Origin: Daejeonella rubra | Lineage (GTDB): Bacteria > Bacteroidota > Bacteroidia > Sphingobacteriales > Sphingobacteriaceae | NCBI RefSeq assembly: GCF_900103545.1 | Contig: NZ_FNHH01000014.1 | Coordinates: 1 to 64,000, forward strand | Reading direction: 5' to 3' | Length of the DNA: 64,000 nucleotides | Part shown: piece after piece, positions 8,489-17,787 of the stretch | Position numbering within the stretch: the first letter of the stretch is position 1 | Layout: each line of letters opens with the position of its first letter | Notes under the pieces: generated by a model | Databases searched by the model: none | What the model was told of the DNA's origin: nothing | The model's input: only the letters and a program-made list of their open reading frames with translations | Translations under genes and position numbers: made by a program

Positions 8489-11044
8489 TCACAAATCTAT
8501 TTCAATTTTTGCTGCGGGTTCATTTTCAACTTCTGCAGATCGCATAACGATAGAGCGGATCACATCATCAAGTTCCTGTGCTGAGGTTAAGATATGCGCG
8601 AGTAATTCAGAATAATAGGTTTCACCTTCTGCATTTTTAAGGATATCTGTTAATCCCATGATGCGGGCAAGCGGTGCCCTGACCACATGCGACTGAAACC
8701 AGGCTATTTCACGTAACCTTGTATTTTGATCTTCAATGGCCTGTATATAATTTATTTGTTCAGTAATATCCTGTATGGCCCCGATCATTTTTACAGGTTC
8801 ACCCTCCTCGTTATAAATCAAGAAACTTCTGTCGAGCACATAGCGATAAGTTCCGTCTGCTGAACGGAAACGATATTCAGCTTTCCATCTGGGCTTCTTA
8901 TTCTTTATACAGTTTTCAAAATTTTGGACTGTTCGTTTCGCGTCTTCCGGATGAACGTTTTTCAACCACCATTCCTGTGTAGTTGTATCTGCAACCAGTT
9001 TATGACCGAAAATTCCATGTATTCCTTTATTCCAAACGACTTCATTTGTTAAGAAGTTAAAATCATAAATTGTGTCGCTGGTGGCTTTTGAGACAATATT
9101 ATATCGTTCCAGTCCGGCTTTGATTTTATTCTCATCTTCAATACGCCGGGTCACATCTCTTGAATTGGCTACAATGCCGGCAATGACCGGGTCATCACTC
9201 ATATCAGTGATAATAGTCTCGACCCAGCGAAATTTATTATTCCCATCTAAAAAGCGAAACGCTGAAACTTCAACCCGTTTCTGAACAGATAACATGTCGA
9301 ATTGACTCTTAACCAATTCTTTATCATCCTTGTGAATAAAGTCAAACGCATTTTTCCCGATAAAGGAATCTGCATCTATACCTAAAATGGATTTGCTGGT
9401 GGGACTCACATACTGATAATTACCATCTGTATCCAGGATGGCAATCAGATCAGACCCATCCTGTACCAGAGCTTTAAATCGCTGTTCGCTTAATTTTAAA
9501 GCCTGTTCTGATTTGATATTGTCTGTTATGTCTGTTGCAATAACCAGCCTTGCATCTCTTCCTTCAAATTGAATGGTATTCGCTTCAATATTGACATAAA
9601 TAATTTCGCCTGATTTTTTCTGGTTCCTGATCTTTTCCTGATTGAAAAGTTTGGCTTTAACTTTCGCGGCAATGATCTCTTTCAAATGGCCCAGGTCATC
9701 TGAAAGTGTGATCGCCTGAATGGTCATGGAAAGAAATTCTTTCCTGGTATAACCATAATGTCTGATTGCTGCATTATTTACGTCCAGGAAACGGAATGTT
9801 TCTACATCATACACCCATTGAGGGATCGGGCTGAAATTAAACAGATTCCTGTATTTTTCTTTTTCCAGATTAAGTTCATTCTCAACTTTTTTTCTGTTAC
9901 TTATATCTCTAAAATAAATGGATAAGCCATCTTCGGAGGGGAAAGCTGATACTTCACACCAGAGGTCAACAGAAGGCAGGTACTCTTCGAAGTGGACAGA
10001 AACCTGATCGTTCATAGCTTTATGATATTCGCTGTAAAATTTCAGTGGAATTGCTTCAGGGTATTTCTCCCAAAGATTTTTGTCCATCATTTCCTCGCGT
10101 GATTTAATTAAAATCCGTTCAGCCTCCCGGTTCCAATAGGTAACTTTCCATTGATGATCCACAGCAAAAAAACCGTCAGTAATACTTTCCAGAATATTAG
10201 CTACCCTCTTGTGGTATACTTCAAGCTGTTTTTCAGCTTCTTTCACATGAGTGATATCTTTTGCTATTCCATAAACACCGATAACTTCCTTGTGGATTAC
10301 GATTGGAATATTCGTAATATTCAGAATTCTCGCTTTCCCAAGTCTGGTCTTTACTCTGATATCGAAATTAATAATATCCCCTTTGATGGTTTGCTGAAAA
10401 TAATTAAATGCATCTTCCAAATCTTCTTCGGCTATAAACGGAATAAAGGATAGTTTGAGTAATTCTTCTTTCGTACATTCAGCCAGATCAAGCATCACAT
10501 TATTGACACTCAGAAAATTTCCTTGCTTATCGAGTGTGAAAATACCATCCGGATAATCATTAAACAGCGGGTGCTGAAAACTCTTATCCAGCAGGAGTTT
10601 ATTGTTCAGGGCATTTTCGCTTTCGCCGGACACCAGCAAGTCGTTAACTTCAGTTATTGTATGAACGATATATTCAACAATTCCATGTTCATTGATCAGA
10701 GGATAGGTATCGCAGGTCCAGAAGTGGTCGTCATTTCCTTTGTTTCCGGGACCGAACACCCTATATTTTTGCAGAGGTATTTTATGGGGCTTCTTTAACA
10801 GCATTACCTGATTTAAAGTTGTTTTTAAAGTTTTCCTGCTGTCTGAAGTGTCATCCCCATTTTCCGGTGTTAAAACATCGAAAATGCATTTTCCGATCAG
10901 ATCGGCCTTTTTGGTATTGGTAGCCTGGAGAAATGCTGCATTTACTTCAGCGATCCTGAAATCGGGGGAGTCTGTCTGCAGAATGATACTTGCTGCAGGA
11001 GAAAAATGAAAAACAGGTATATTTTTTAAAGATAGCATGTTCAT
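8489..11044 (-). CDS. Multi-PAS sensor protein ending in a lone histidine-kinase dimerisation segment
   Basis: An 851-residue protein without signal peptide or clear membrane segment. About six PAS/PAC units can be followed: residues 10-135, 145-275, 280-395, 400-515, 520-635 and 645-765, with repeated PAC-type strings such as YRFRSADGTYRYVLDRSF and GVYGIAKDITHVKEAEK. The last 80 residues carry an H-box-like motif, WFQSHVVRAPLARIMGL, which resembles a HisKA phospho-acceptor helix. No N, G1 or G2 box of a HATPase follows, so the protein stops after the dimerisation helices. It could be phosphorylated by another kinase or act as a dimeric adaptor. The gene is a single unit, divergent from the ABC ATPase. 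Confidence 0.8.
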   Translation of the reverse strand: MNMLSLKNIPVFHFSPAASIILQTDSPDFRIAEVNAAFLQATNTKKADLIGKCIFDVLTPENGDDTSDSRKTLKTTLNQVMLLKKPHKIPLQKYRVFGPGNKGNDDHFWTCDTYPLINEHGIVEYIVHTITEVNDLLVSGESENALNNKLLLDKSFQHPLFNDYPDGIFTLDKQGNFLSVNNVMLDLAECTKEELLKLSFIPFIAEEDLEDAFNYFQQTIKGDIINFDIRVKTRLGKARILNITNIPIVIHKEVIGVYGIAKDITHVKEAEKQLEVYHKRVANILESITDGFFAVDHQWKVTYWNREAERILIKSREEMMDKNLWEKYPEAIPLKFYSEYHKAMNDQVSVHFEEYLPSVDLWCEVSAFPSEDGLSIYFRDISNRKKVENELNLEKEKYRNLFNFSPIPQWVYDVETFRFLDVNNAAIRHYGYTRKEFLSMTIQAITLSDDLGHLKEIIAAKVKAKLFNQEKIRNQKKSGEIIYVNIEANTIQFEGRDARLVIATDITDNIKSEQALKLSEQRFKALVQDGSDLIAILDTDGNYQYVSPTSKSILGIDADSFIGKNAFDFIHKDDKELVKSQFDMLSVQKRVEVSAFRFLDGNNKFRWVETIITDMSDDPVIAGIVANSRDVTRRIEDENKIKAGLERYNIVSKATSDTIYDFNFLTNEVVWNKGIHGIFGHKLVADTTTQEWWLKNVHPEDAKRTVQNFENCIKNKKPRWKAEYRFRSADGTYRYVLDRSFLIYNEEGEPVKMIGAIQDITEQINYIQAIEDQNTRLREIAWFQSHVVRAPLARIMGLTDILKNAEGETYYSELLAHILTSAQELDDVIRSIVMRSAEVENEPAAKIEIDL

Positions 11045-11444
11045 TGGTAGATGATCAGACGCGTAAAAGCTTATATTGTTTTAAGCCCAAATATTAATTC
11101 GTTTTAGTGAATTTCAATATTTTTTTTAATGTAATTCATGAAAGACTTTAATCCTGAAAATTTCCAGCAAAGTTAATCTGCAGCTATCATGCCAAAATTT
11201 CTGAAAGCTCAAAACGATCTTAATTTCTGTCCTTAGCGCTACTGAGTTAAAGCCAATGGCTAATTCTCCTGATGGAATAATAGTTTCTCAGAGTTTCAAT
11301 AATGGCAATATCAATATCTTTGCCCACATACCGGCATAAAATAATTGCTCAGTTTTTAAAATAACAAGCAGGCAATTTAATCTTGCTTTGTTCTTGAATC
11401 TGAAAACAATAGTTTTGAGAAAGTCATGTTTTATAATACCTTCT
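11045..11444. other. Divergent spacer between the PAS protein and the ABC ATPase
   Basis: AT-rich 400-base region that must hold both promoters. I see no convincing -33/-7 pair, hairpin, repeat or small gene. The reading frame of the ABC protein is open back to a TTG at 11388, so part of this stretch is coding if that start is used. Confidence 0.5.
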
Positions 11445-12941
11445 GTGAATAATCTCCTTATATCATACCGCAACGTTAGCATCCGCCAATATAATTCTCT
11501 TGTTTTTGAGGGACTCGATTTCAGTCTTGAAAAGGGCCAGAACTGGGCTTTGGTTGGTAAGAGCGGCTCCGGAAAAAGTACGTTTCTTGATTTTATCATG
11601 GGCAAAGCCTCCATGGCAAGAGGTGAAGCACACTTTCCGTATTTTGATCGCCATATTCAGGAGCATCATCAGGATGATCCCTTGTTTAACAGGTATAAAC
11701 TGATGACACAAGTGTCTGCCAGACATGAATTTCGAAACCTTTCCAATACCAGCGACTTCTATTATCAGCAGCGTTTTAATTCATGCGATTCTGAAGATGC
11801 GGATACCGTAGCCACATATCTTTCAACTATTAAGGTTGTGAACGCTTCGGGTGCATGGACCATTCAAAGGGTGACAGAACGTTTAAGTCTGACACATTTG
11901 CTTGATAAGGAGCTTATTAAATTATCCAATGGTGAAACCAAAAGATTGATGCTTGGCGCAGCACTGATGAAAAATCCATTATTACTCCTGCTTGATAACC
12001 CGCTGAATGGACTTGATGTTGCTGCCCGCCAGGATTTCAGTGCACTTATTTCTGAAATTTCTGGATCGGGGATCAGCATCATTATGGCAACTCCATCCAC
12101 AGAAATTCCCGATGCGATCACCCATGTGGCGGTATTGGAAAATGGCAAAATGATCAGTCAATGCCCTGCAAATGAGTTTAAGCCGGATAGTTTTTATACC
12201 GGTGAGCAAAAACAAACGAATACGGAAGAACTTAAGCAGCTACTTTCAGTTACTCCATCGGTTGTTTATGATACTATTATCGGAATGGAAAATGTTTCGA
12301 TCAAATATGGTGAAAAGCAGATTCTTGATCAGGTAAACTGGCAAGTAAGGGAGGGGGAGAGATGGGCTCTGACAGGACATAATGGAGCCGGGAAATCTAC
12401 TTTGTTAAGTCTCATAAACGGCGATAATCCGCAGGCTTTTGCAAATAAAATCACCCTCTTTGACCAGCGAAAGGGTAGCGGAGAGAGTATTTGGGAGATA
12501 AAAAAGAAGATCGGCTATGTGTCGCCGGAATTTTTTCAGTATTTCCCAATGGAGAGTACCTGTCTGCAGGTCATAGAATCAGGATTTGATGATACGCTTG
12601 GCTTGTTCCGTGTGTCAGTTAAATCCAGGGCCGAAACCTCATTGCGCTGGATGAAATTACTGCATATCAGCGAATTTGCCAGTGAATTGATACGCAATGT
12701 TCCGGTAAGTATTCAGCGCATCTGCATGCTGGCCAGAGCAATGGTAAAGAATCCTTCTCTGTTAATTTTGGATGAGCCTTGCCTGGGACTAGATTTTGAG
12801 CGGCAGGAACAATTTAAAAATCTTATTGACGAGATCTGTGGAATGAGTGATCTGACCCTCATTTACGTCAGTCACTATCAGCATGAAATGCCGGCAAGTA
12901 TCAAGTTTACGTTGAAGCTTGAACAAGGTAGGGTTGTTTAG
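11445..12941 (+). CDS. Tandem ABC ATPase (ModF/PhrA-like) with one intact and one degenerate ATP site
   Basis: A soluble protein with two ABC domains and no membrane part. Numbered from the GTG at 11445 (498 residues): NBD1 has Walker A GKSGSGKS (38-45) and signature LSNGE (160-164) but Walker B reads LLLLLDN, with Asn185 in place of the catalytic Glu, and no H-loop His (MATPSTE). NBD2 has Walker A GHNGAGKS (311-318), Walker B LLILDEP (Asp443-Glu444) and a VSHYQHE H-loop, but its signature has decayed to VSIQR. The frame is open upstream to a TTG at 11388; homology-like sequence starts at LLISYRNVSI, so GTG 11445 is preferred. E. coli ModF is the nearest family known to me; substrate or partner unknown. 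Confidence 0.8.
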   Translation: MNNLLISYRNVSIRQYNSLVFEGLDFSLEKGQNWALVGKSGSGKSTFLDFIMGKASMARGEAHFPYFDRHIQEHHQDDPLFNRYKLMTQVSARHEFRNLSNTSDFYYQQRFNSCDSEDADTVATYLSTIKVVNASGAWTIQRVTERLSLTHLLDKELIKLSNGETKRLMLGAALMKNPLLLLLDNPLNGLDVAARQDFSALISEISGSGISIIMATPSTEIPDAITHVAVLENGKMISQCPANEFKPDSFYTGEQKQTNTEELKQLLSVTPSVVYDTIIGMENVSIKYGEKQILDQVNWQVREGERWALTGHNGAGKSTLLSLINGDNPQAFANKITLFDQRKGSGESIWEIKKKIGYVSPEFFQYFPMESTCLQVIESGFDDTLGLFRVSVKSRAETSLRWMKLLHISEFASELIRNVPVSIQRICMLARAMVKNPSLLILDEPCLGLDFERQEQFKNLIDEICGMSDLTLIYVSHYQHEMPASIKFTLKLEQGRVV

Positions 12942-12956
12942 CTTACCTATATTTAT

Positions 12957-12983
12957 GCTAGCGCACGCGTGCCGCGTGTGCTT
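12957..12983 (+). repeat. REP-like palindrome, copy 6, upstream of the RAYT gene
   Basis: Full-consensus copy: GCTAGCGCACGCGTGCC then GCGTGTGCTT. It lies 93 bases before the RAYT start and in opposite orientation to the three copies after the gene, the arrangement typical for RAYT loci. Confidence 0.85.
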
Positions 12984-13076
12984 TACCAAATAAAACCGAA
13001 ACCGTTCCCTAATTAATTCTGTCCGTTCCCTCTTTAGAATACCTCCTCAATCAAGATTGAATTAACTTCAATTTCT

Positions 13077-13625
13077 ATGAGTAGAAAATACAAATTTCTA
13101 AATAAAGAAGGTTTATATTTTGTGAGTTTTGCAACTGTAAACTGGGTTTATGTATTTATTAGGCCTGTTTACTGCGACCTCATTGTTGAGAGTCTTATTC
13201 ACTGCAAGCAAAAATTGGGCTTAGAGTTATATTGCTGGTGTATCATGTCCAGTCATCTTCATTTGATCATCAGAGCAAAAAATAATGATCCGGCAACACT
13301 ATTAGGTAGATTTAAAGAACATACGTCTAAAAAATTAGTGAAGGCAATAGGTGAAAATACGAGGGAGTCGCGTAGAGATTGGATGCTTGAGATGTTCAGG
13401 AAGGAAGGTACAAAAAGAAGTAATGTGACATCGAATCAATTTTGGCAGCATGATAATCGGCCAATAGAATTGTGGAGTCCGGAAGTTGTGGAACAAAAGG
13501 TTGATTATACACATAACAATCCGGTAGTGTCCGGACTTATACTGGAGCCATGGCATTGGAAGTATTCGAGTGCAATAGATTATTCTGGAGGTAAGGGTTT
13601 AATAGAACTGGATTGGTTTAGGTGA
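13077..13625 (+). CDS. REP-associated tyrosine transposase (RAYT, Y1_Tnp family)
   Basis: A 182-residue HUH-type single-strand transposase relative. The HUH pair is His60-Leu-His62 in CIMSSHLHLIIRAKN; the nucleophile is most likely Tyr144 in VDYTHNNPV, followed by the family's W-x-x-SS segment (PWHWKYSSAIDY). Length fits RAYTs and IS200-like TnpA. No left/right IS ends or target duplications are seen. Instead the gene is flanked by one REP-like palindrome before it and three inverted ones after it, the usual sign of a domesticated RAYT that handles REP elements rather than its own gene. Five further copies of the same palindrome lie within 9 kb to the left. Confidence 0.93.
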   Translation: MSRKYKFLNKEGLYFVSFATVNWVYVFIRPVYCDLIVESLIHCKQKLGLELYCWCIMSSHLHLIIRAKNNDPATLLGRFKEHTSKKLVKAIGENTRESRRDWMLEMFRKEGTKRSNVTSNQFWQHDNRPIELWSPEVVEQKVDYTHNNPVVSGLILEPWHWKYSSAIDYSGGKGLIELDWFR

Positions 13626-13641
13626 ATATAGATTTATGGAG

Positions 13642-13667
13642 AGCACACGCGACACGCGTGCGCTAGC
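13642..13667 (-). repeat. REP-like palindrome, copy 7 (inverted)
   Basis: AGCACACGCGACACGCGTGC then GCTAGC, 16 bases after the RAYT stop; reverse orientation relative to copy 6. Confidence 0.8.
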
Positions 13668-13681
13668 ATTGGGTTTATGGG

Positions 13682-13701
13682 AGCACACGTGTGCGCTAGC
13701 G
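13682..13701 (-). repeat. REP-like palindrome, copy 8 (inverted, shortened)
   Basis: AGCACACGTGTGCGCTAGCG lacks the central bases of the family, leaving a shorter perfect CGCACACGTGTGCG-like palindrome. The loss looks like an internal deletion of the loop region. Confidence 0.75.
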
Positions 13702-13725
13702 AGGTTTTTTAGTTTAATTTATAAA

Positions 13726-13752
13726 AGCACACGCGGCACGCGTGCGCTAGCG
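13726..13752 (-). repeat. REP-like palindrome, copy 9 (inverted)
   Basis: AGCACACGCGGCACGCGTGC then GCTAGCG: exact reverse complement of copy 6 over the core. It is the last copy seen in the window; none was noticed in the spacers from 13.8 to 64 kb. Confidence 0.85.
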
Positions 13753-13809
13753 AACAACAAAAGGTAACAACAACACCTACCAATAGGTTTGTTTGGAAAA
13801 AATTTCTAA

Positions 13810-13827
13810 TTTGAATCCGAATTCAAA
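13810..13827. promoter_or_regulatory. Short inverted repeat in the leader of the MFS gene
   Basis: TTTGAAT-CCGA-ATTCAAA forms a 7-base perfect inverted repeat 21 bases before the MFS start codon and overlaps a TAATTTG string that is close to the Bacteroidota -7 element. It could be an operator or a weak leader hairpin; no regulator can be assigned. Confidence 0.3.
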
Positions 13828-13847
13828 CACATTTTTAAAGCGCATAC

Positions 13848-15239
13848 ATGGCCCCAGTTTCTACCTCTCCTGAATTAGCGAACGACGCTGTTATTACCCC
13901 TGAAAAAAAGAATAATCTTCGATTAGTAATTGTAGCATCATCGGTTGGAACGCTGATCGAATGGTATGACCTCTTACTAGCTGTAATTATGGCAAATATT
14001 TTATCCATGCAGTTGTTTCCTGCAGGGGGTAATAATTTTATTGAAACATTGGGTATCGTTGCAACAACTTATCTGATCAGGCCCTTTGGATCCCTCTTAT
14101 TCGGCAATTTCGGGGATAAAATAGGACGTAAATATACCTTTCTGGTTTCCTTGCTATTGATGGGTGGAGCCACCTTTTTAATTGGTTGTATCCCTACATT
14201 TGAACAGGCAGGATGGGTTTCGCCAATACTGTTTCTGATACTCAGGCTCTTGCAGGGATTGGCCATAAGCGGAGAATATTCAGGTGCTGTAATCTATGTT
14301 GCAGAGCATGCCCCTCAGAATAAAAGAGGATTTTATACCGGATTTATACAAACTACCTCCTCCATTGCGCTGATCCTGGGGCTTGTGGTAGTTTTTTCTA
14401 CTAAAAGCATTATGTCTGAAGAGTCTTTTAACTCTTTCGGATGGAGAATTCCCTTCCTTTTCAGCGCTATATTAGTAGTTGCGAGCTATTTTATTCGACG
14501 CAGACTTCATGAAAGTCCGGTTTTTGCCCAGCTGAAAAGTGAAGGCAAAACCAGTAATTCTCCGGTTAGAGAAACCTTTAAAACCAAAAAGAATATCGGA
14601 CTGATCCTAGGTGCAATTTTTGGCGGCAATGCTGCGCAAAGTGCCATCATGCAGACCAATCAGTTTATTACCCTGTTTTTCCTTCAGCGCACGGTAAAAT
14701 TGCCTGATACCACAGCTCTCTTAATTATGGCTACAGGTATTCTTCTTGCAGGTCCTTTTTTCCAGATCTTCGGAGCTCTGAGTGATAAAATAGGAAGGAA
14801 AAAAGTTATCCTCCCCGGAATGATACTGGGCCTGATCGTAATCCCGGTCATGTTTTATCTGTTCCTTGAACTTGGCAACCCGCAACGCCTGGATACCATA
14901 CAGCATATTGATACGCAGACCACAATAATTTTCATCGGACTGGTTTTTATGCTCACACTTTCAGGTACCATGGTTTATGGTCCGATGGGAGCCTTCCTCA
15001 TGGAAATGTTCCCAACCCGTATCCGCTATACCAGTATGGGATTCGTTTATAATGTGGGTAATGGAGCCATTGGAGGTTCAACTCCGGTAATTACAGAATT
15101 GATCAAATCATCGGTAGTGATCGGCTTTGCGCTATCGCCATTCATCGGACTGGTCTATCCGCTTGCACTGATCATCATTGGAATAGTCGTTAATATCTTC
15201 TTTGTGCCCGAAACATATAAGAATGATCTTTCAGACTAA
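13848..15239 (+). CDS. MFS transporter of the metabolite:H+ symporter (MHS) type
   Basis: A 463-residue inner-membrane protein with about 12 membrane segments. The N-terminal SVGTLIEWYDLLLAVIMAN and the loop GDKIGRKYTFLVSLLLMG are the hallmark MHS/MFS motifs (relatives: KgtP, ProP, ShiA), and the second half repeats the loop as GALSDKIGRKKVILPG. Family members import organic acids or zwitterions with protons. The gene is followed after 23 bases by the Tat-exported beta-helix protein and likely cotranscribed with it. The position at the head of locus 1 suggests import of a product made by the exported enzymes there; the substrate cannot be read from sequence. Confidence 0.9.
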   Translation: MAPVSTSPELANDAVITPEKKNNLRLVIVASSVGTLIEWYDLLLAVIMANILSMQLFPAGGNNFIETLGIVATTYLIRPFGSLLFGNFGDKIGRKYTFLVSLLLMGGATFLIGCIPTFEQAGWVSPILFLILRLLQGLAISGEYSGAVIYVAEHAPQNKRGFYTGFIQTTSSIALILGLVVVFSTKSIMSEESFNSFGWRIPFLFSAILVVASYFIRRRLHESPVFAQLKSEGKTSNSPVRETFKTKKNIGLILGAIFGGNAAQSAIMQTNQFITLFFLQRTVKLPDTTALLIMATGILLAGPFFQIFGALSDKIGRKKVILPGMILGLIVIPVMFYLFLELGNPQRLDTIQHIDTQTTIIFIGLVFMLTLSGTMVYGPMGAFLMEMFPTRIRYTSMGFVYNVGNGAIGGSTPVITELIKSSVVIGFALSPFIGLVYPLALIIIGIVVNIFFVPETYKNDLSD

Positions 15240-15262
15240 ATGAACTAGTTAAATAATCTTTT

Positions 15263-17623
15263 ATGGCAAATAAATTAAGCAGGCGCAAGGTGCTCAGTAC
15301 TTTTGGCCTGACTGGCTTAGGCATGCTAGCCTCAGGTGCAAATGCATCAGTCACAGGTATGGTTCCGGTTCTAAAGGAAGGTGAGGTTTTACTTGTTTTT
15401 TCAACTATTGCGGCATTAAAGGAAAGCTCATCCTTAAAATCGGGGAATTTTGTGCAAACTGCCGGATATTATCAGGTTGGAGATAGCGGACATGGAACCT
15501 ACCTGATCAGGGAAGTTCAACCGGATCAGCCTGCGGATAATGGCAGCATCATCCCTTTGAAAAAGAATCTGGTCGCACAGCTGATCAACGTTACCGCTGT
15601 GAACTATAAACTATTTGGTGCTCTTGGCGATAAGATCAATGATGATGGAATACAGATCAAGGCTGCACATAATTATGCTAACGCACAGCTCCTCCCAGTC
15701 ATTAACCCCAATGGGGAGTACTGGTTCCGTGAAACCTGTGCCATTGGAATAAGAACCAATACAGATTGGGGACAAAGTATTTTCCATTTTGACGAGAAGT
15801 TTAATAGCAGAGAGCCCCGTTTTAAGATCCTTGCTGATAAACCACCTGTGAACATCATTCTGAGTGATGAAAGCAAGAAATCACTGCTTAATCAATTGAA
15901 GCCTGGTGTGCAGGTGATACCTGAACTTGCTCCTTATAAAAATTGTCTGATCATTATTGCCGATACGAATGACATGATCGGTCTGCGTTATCAAAGTACT
16001 GGAATAAGCAAGGGATGGGCGCGTGAAGAACTGTTTTATGTGGAAGAACATGGCAGGATCGTAGGGGATATTGCATGGTCATTTAAAGGTTATACCAGCC
16101 TGATCGCCTATCCTGCGAGCGACAGTTATTTGAACATCACGGGTGGAACTTTCTATTTATCAGGGGATAATGAGGGTAATTATTTCGAGAATGGTATTCG
16201 TGTGGAGCGCAGCCGTACGCTGCTGTCAAATCAGTGGGTTGGGCTTGAGCCAGGAAAACAGGATGTTGCCAAGATCCAGAGAAGCGGCTTTTACTCACTG
16301 AGATATGTTTTTGACGTAACAGTTGAAAATATCAGGCTCTTGCCATGGGAAAAAGACAGGGTAGGTGTTCCGATGGTTCCTCAGGGTACTTATGGGATCT
16401 CAGGAAATCGCTGGATGAATGTCACTTTCCGGAATATTACAGCAGAAGGTAGTCCGGTTCACTGGGGCGTTTTTGGTACTAATCTTACCAAGAATTTCCG
16501 CATAGAAAGTTGTGTTTTGAATCGCGTGGATGTACATTTCCATTGCTGGAACTTATATATTAAAGACAGTAAGGTTGGTCAGAGGGGACTTACCCTGACT
16601 GGTGGAGGCGATCTTTTTGTTGAAAATACTAATGTAAATACCAATGCTTTTATCTCATTCCGATCCGATTACGGTGCAAAATGGGATGGCGATATCCGAA
16701 TCCGTAACTGCCGTTTAATACCCCGTACCAATGCCACGCAAGTATCTGTTCTTCAGTTTACTGTGGCGGATTTTGACTTTAAATATCCGGTAGGCTATGG
16801 TCGTACTCTCAGTGTTCAGGATATGGTCATTGATTTTACCGGCGACCCCTCAAATAAAGCAACGTGCTGGTTGATGCGCACCTCAGAATGGACTGAAAAT
16901 GCTGACAAAGTAGCCTTGTTCTTTCCGGATAAGCTGGAATTCAGTAATATTAGTGTCCGCGGCAGGAAACAGGGAGTCCGTTTGATGCAGATCTTTGACT
17001 GTTCCAAATTCCATATGACACAAGAAGGCTCCTATGACTGGGTTCGACTGCAATCTAATTCCCGGATCTTATTCCGCAATATTGATCTTGAAAATTTAAG
17101 TGGGAATACCGGGACAAAGATCGCAGACAGAATTCATTTATACCTAAACGATACTCCGGAAGGAAAAAGGGCAGATGCGCTATATCCGGATATTCGCATT
17201 CAGGACTGTAATAACCTGAGAGCGTATGTTGGTAAAGGCTCAGGAAATGTAAAATTTGAGAACTGCACTATCCAAACGATTGAAAAAGATGCTGCAGAGT
17301 TTAGCGGCAGATTGTCATTTAGCGGCTGCGAGTTCGATCCGCTGATCGATGATCAGGCAAAATTATGTTATGACCTTGACTCTGAACTGGGAGTTAGTTT
17401 CACAGACTGCATTGTTTATCTTCCTAAAGTAAAGGATCAGTCAGCAACTGAGCAGCTGGACAGGATTGGTTTTCTGAAGCTTAATAAGCAGGTTCGGTTT
17501 AATCATTCCAATACACGTTTGGGAAATGATATTATTCAGTATTGTAAAAGCAAGGGAATTAAGCTGGAGCCCAAATTTATTGGGATGCTCCGGAGTCATC
17601 ATGAATTGGAGGCTGAAAGTTAA
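15263..17623 (+). CDS. Tat-exported right-handed beta-helix protein (pectate-lyase-like fold)
   Basis: A 786-residue protein whose N-terminus MANKLSRRKVLSTFGLTGLG is a twin-arginine signal, so it is probably exported folded. After an N-terminal region with the phage-tail/pectate-lyase-3-like string NYKLFGALGDKINDDGIQIKA come about 15 turns of beta-helix type sequence from residue 290 to 760, rich in N, D and G with repeats like VENTNVNTNAFISF and RNCRLIP. Such folds bind or cleave polysaccharides; no lyase or hydrolase active site was identified. It follows the MFS gene by 23 bases and precedes the sigma gene of locus 1, so a role in the same substrate system is likely but inferred. Confidence 0.75.
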   Translation: MANKLSRRKVLSTFGLTGLGMLASGANASVTGMVPVLKEGEVLLVFSTIAALKESSSLKSGNFVQTAGYYQVGDSGHGTYLIREVQPDQPADNGSIIPLKKNLVAQLINVTAVNYKLFGALGDKINDDGIQIKAAHNYANAQLLPVINPNGEYWFRETCAIGIRTNTDWGQSIFHFDEKFNSREPRFKILADKPPVNIILSDESKKSLLNQLKPGVQVIPELAPYKNCLIIIADTNDMIGLRYQSTGISKGWAREELFYVEEHGRIVGDIAWSFKGYTSLIAYPASDSYLNITGGTFYLSGDNEGNYFENGIRVERSRTLLSNQWVGLEPGKQDVAKIQRSGFYSLRYVFDVTVENIRLLPWEKDRVGVPMVPQGTYGISGNRWMNVTFRNITAEGSPVHWGVFGTNLTKNFRIESCVLNRVDVHFHCWNLYIKDSKVGQRGLTLTGGGDLFVENTNVNTNAFISFRSDYGAKWDGDIRIRNCRLIPRTNATQVSVLQFTVADFDFKYPVGYGRTLSVQDMVIDFTGDPSNKATCWLMRTSEWTENADKVALFFPDKLEFSNISVRGRKQGVRLMQIFDCSKFHMTQEGSYDWVRLQSNSRILFRNIDLENLSGNTGTKIADRIHLYLNDTPEGKRADALYPDIRIQDCNNLRAYVGKGSGNVKFENCTIQTIEKDAAEFSGRLSFSGCEFDPLIDDQAKLCYDLDSELGVSFTDCIVYLPKVKDQSATEQLDRIGFLKLNKQVRFNHSNTRLGNDIIQYCKSKGIKLEPKFIGMLRSHHELEAES

Positions 17624-17743
17624 GGCAACGGGTTCATTTGATCAATTTTCAAATAAGCTGTTATCTGCTGAATATAAGCTCATAAATTACTTTTATAATT
17701 AATATTAAAATATTCAAGATTTAAAATTTAAAAGTGTAGTTTT

Positions 17744-17751
17744 TATTTTTG
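17744..17751 (+). promoter_or_regulatory. Candidate -7 promoter element of the locus 1 sigma gene
   Basis: TATTTTTG matches the Bacteroidota -7 consensus TAnnTTTG exactly. It lies 37 bases before the ATG at 17788. No good -33 TTG is seen at the usual distance. Its position makes the upstream TTG start (17749) unlikely because that codon overlaps the element. Confidence 0.45.
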
Positions 17752-17787
17752 AATCAAAATTTTGTTATACTTGTTATCGTAAACAAT

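Noticed and set aside
13335..13556. Antisense open frame inside the RAYT gene
   Set aside because: Shadow of a confident transposase gene with HUH and Tyr motifs.
17749..17787. TTG start extending the locus 1 sigma factor
   Set aside because: It overlaps a good -7 promoter element and adds residues not typical of the family.
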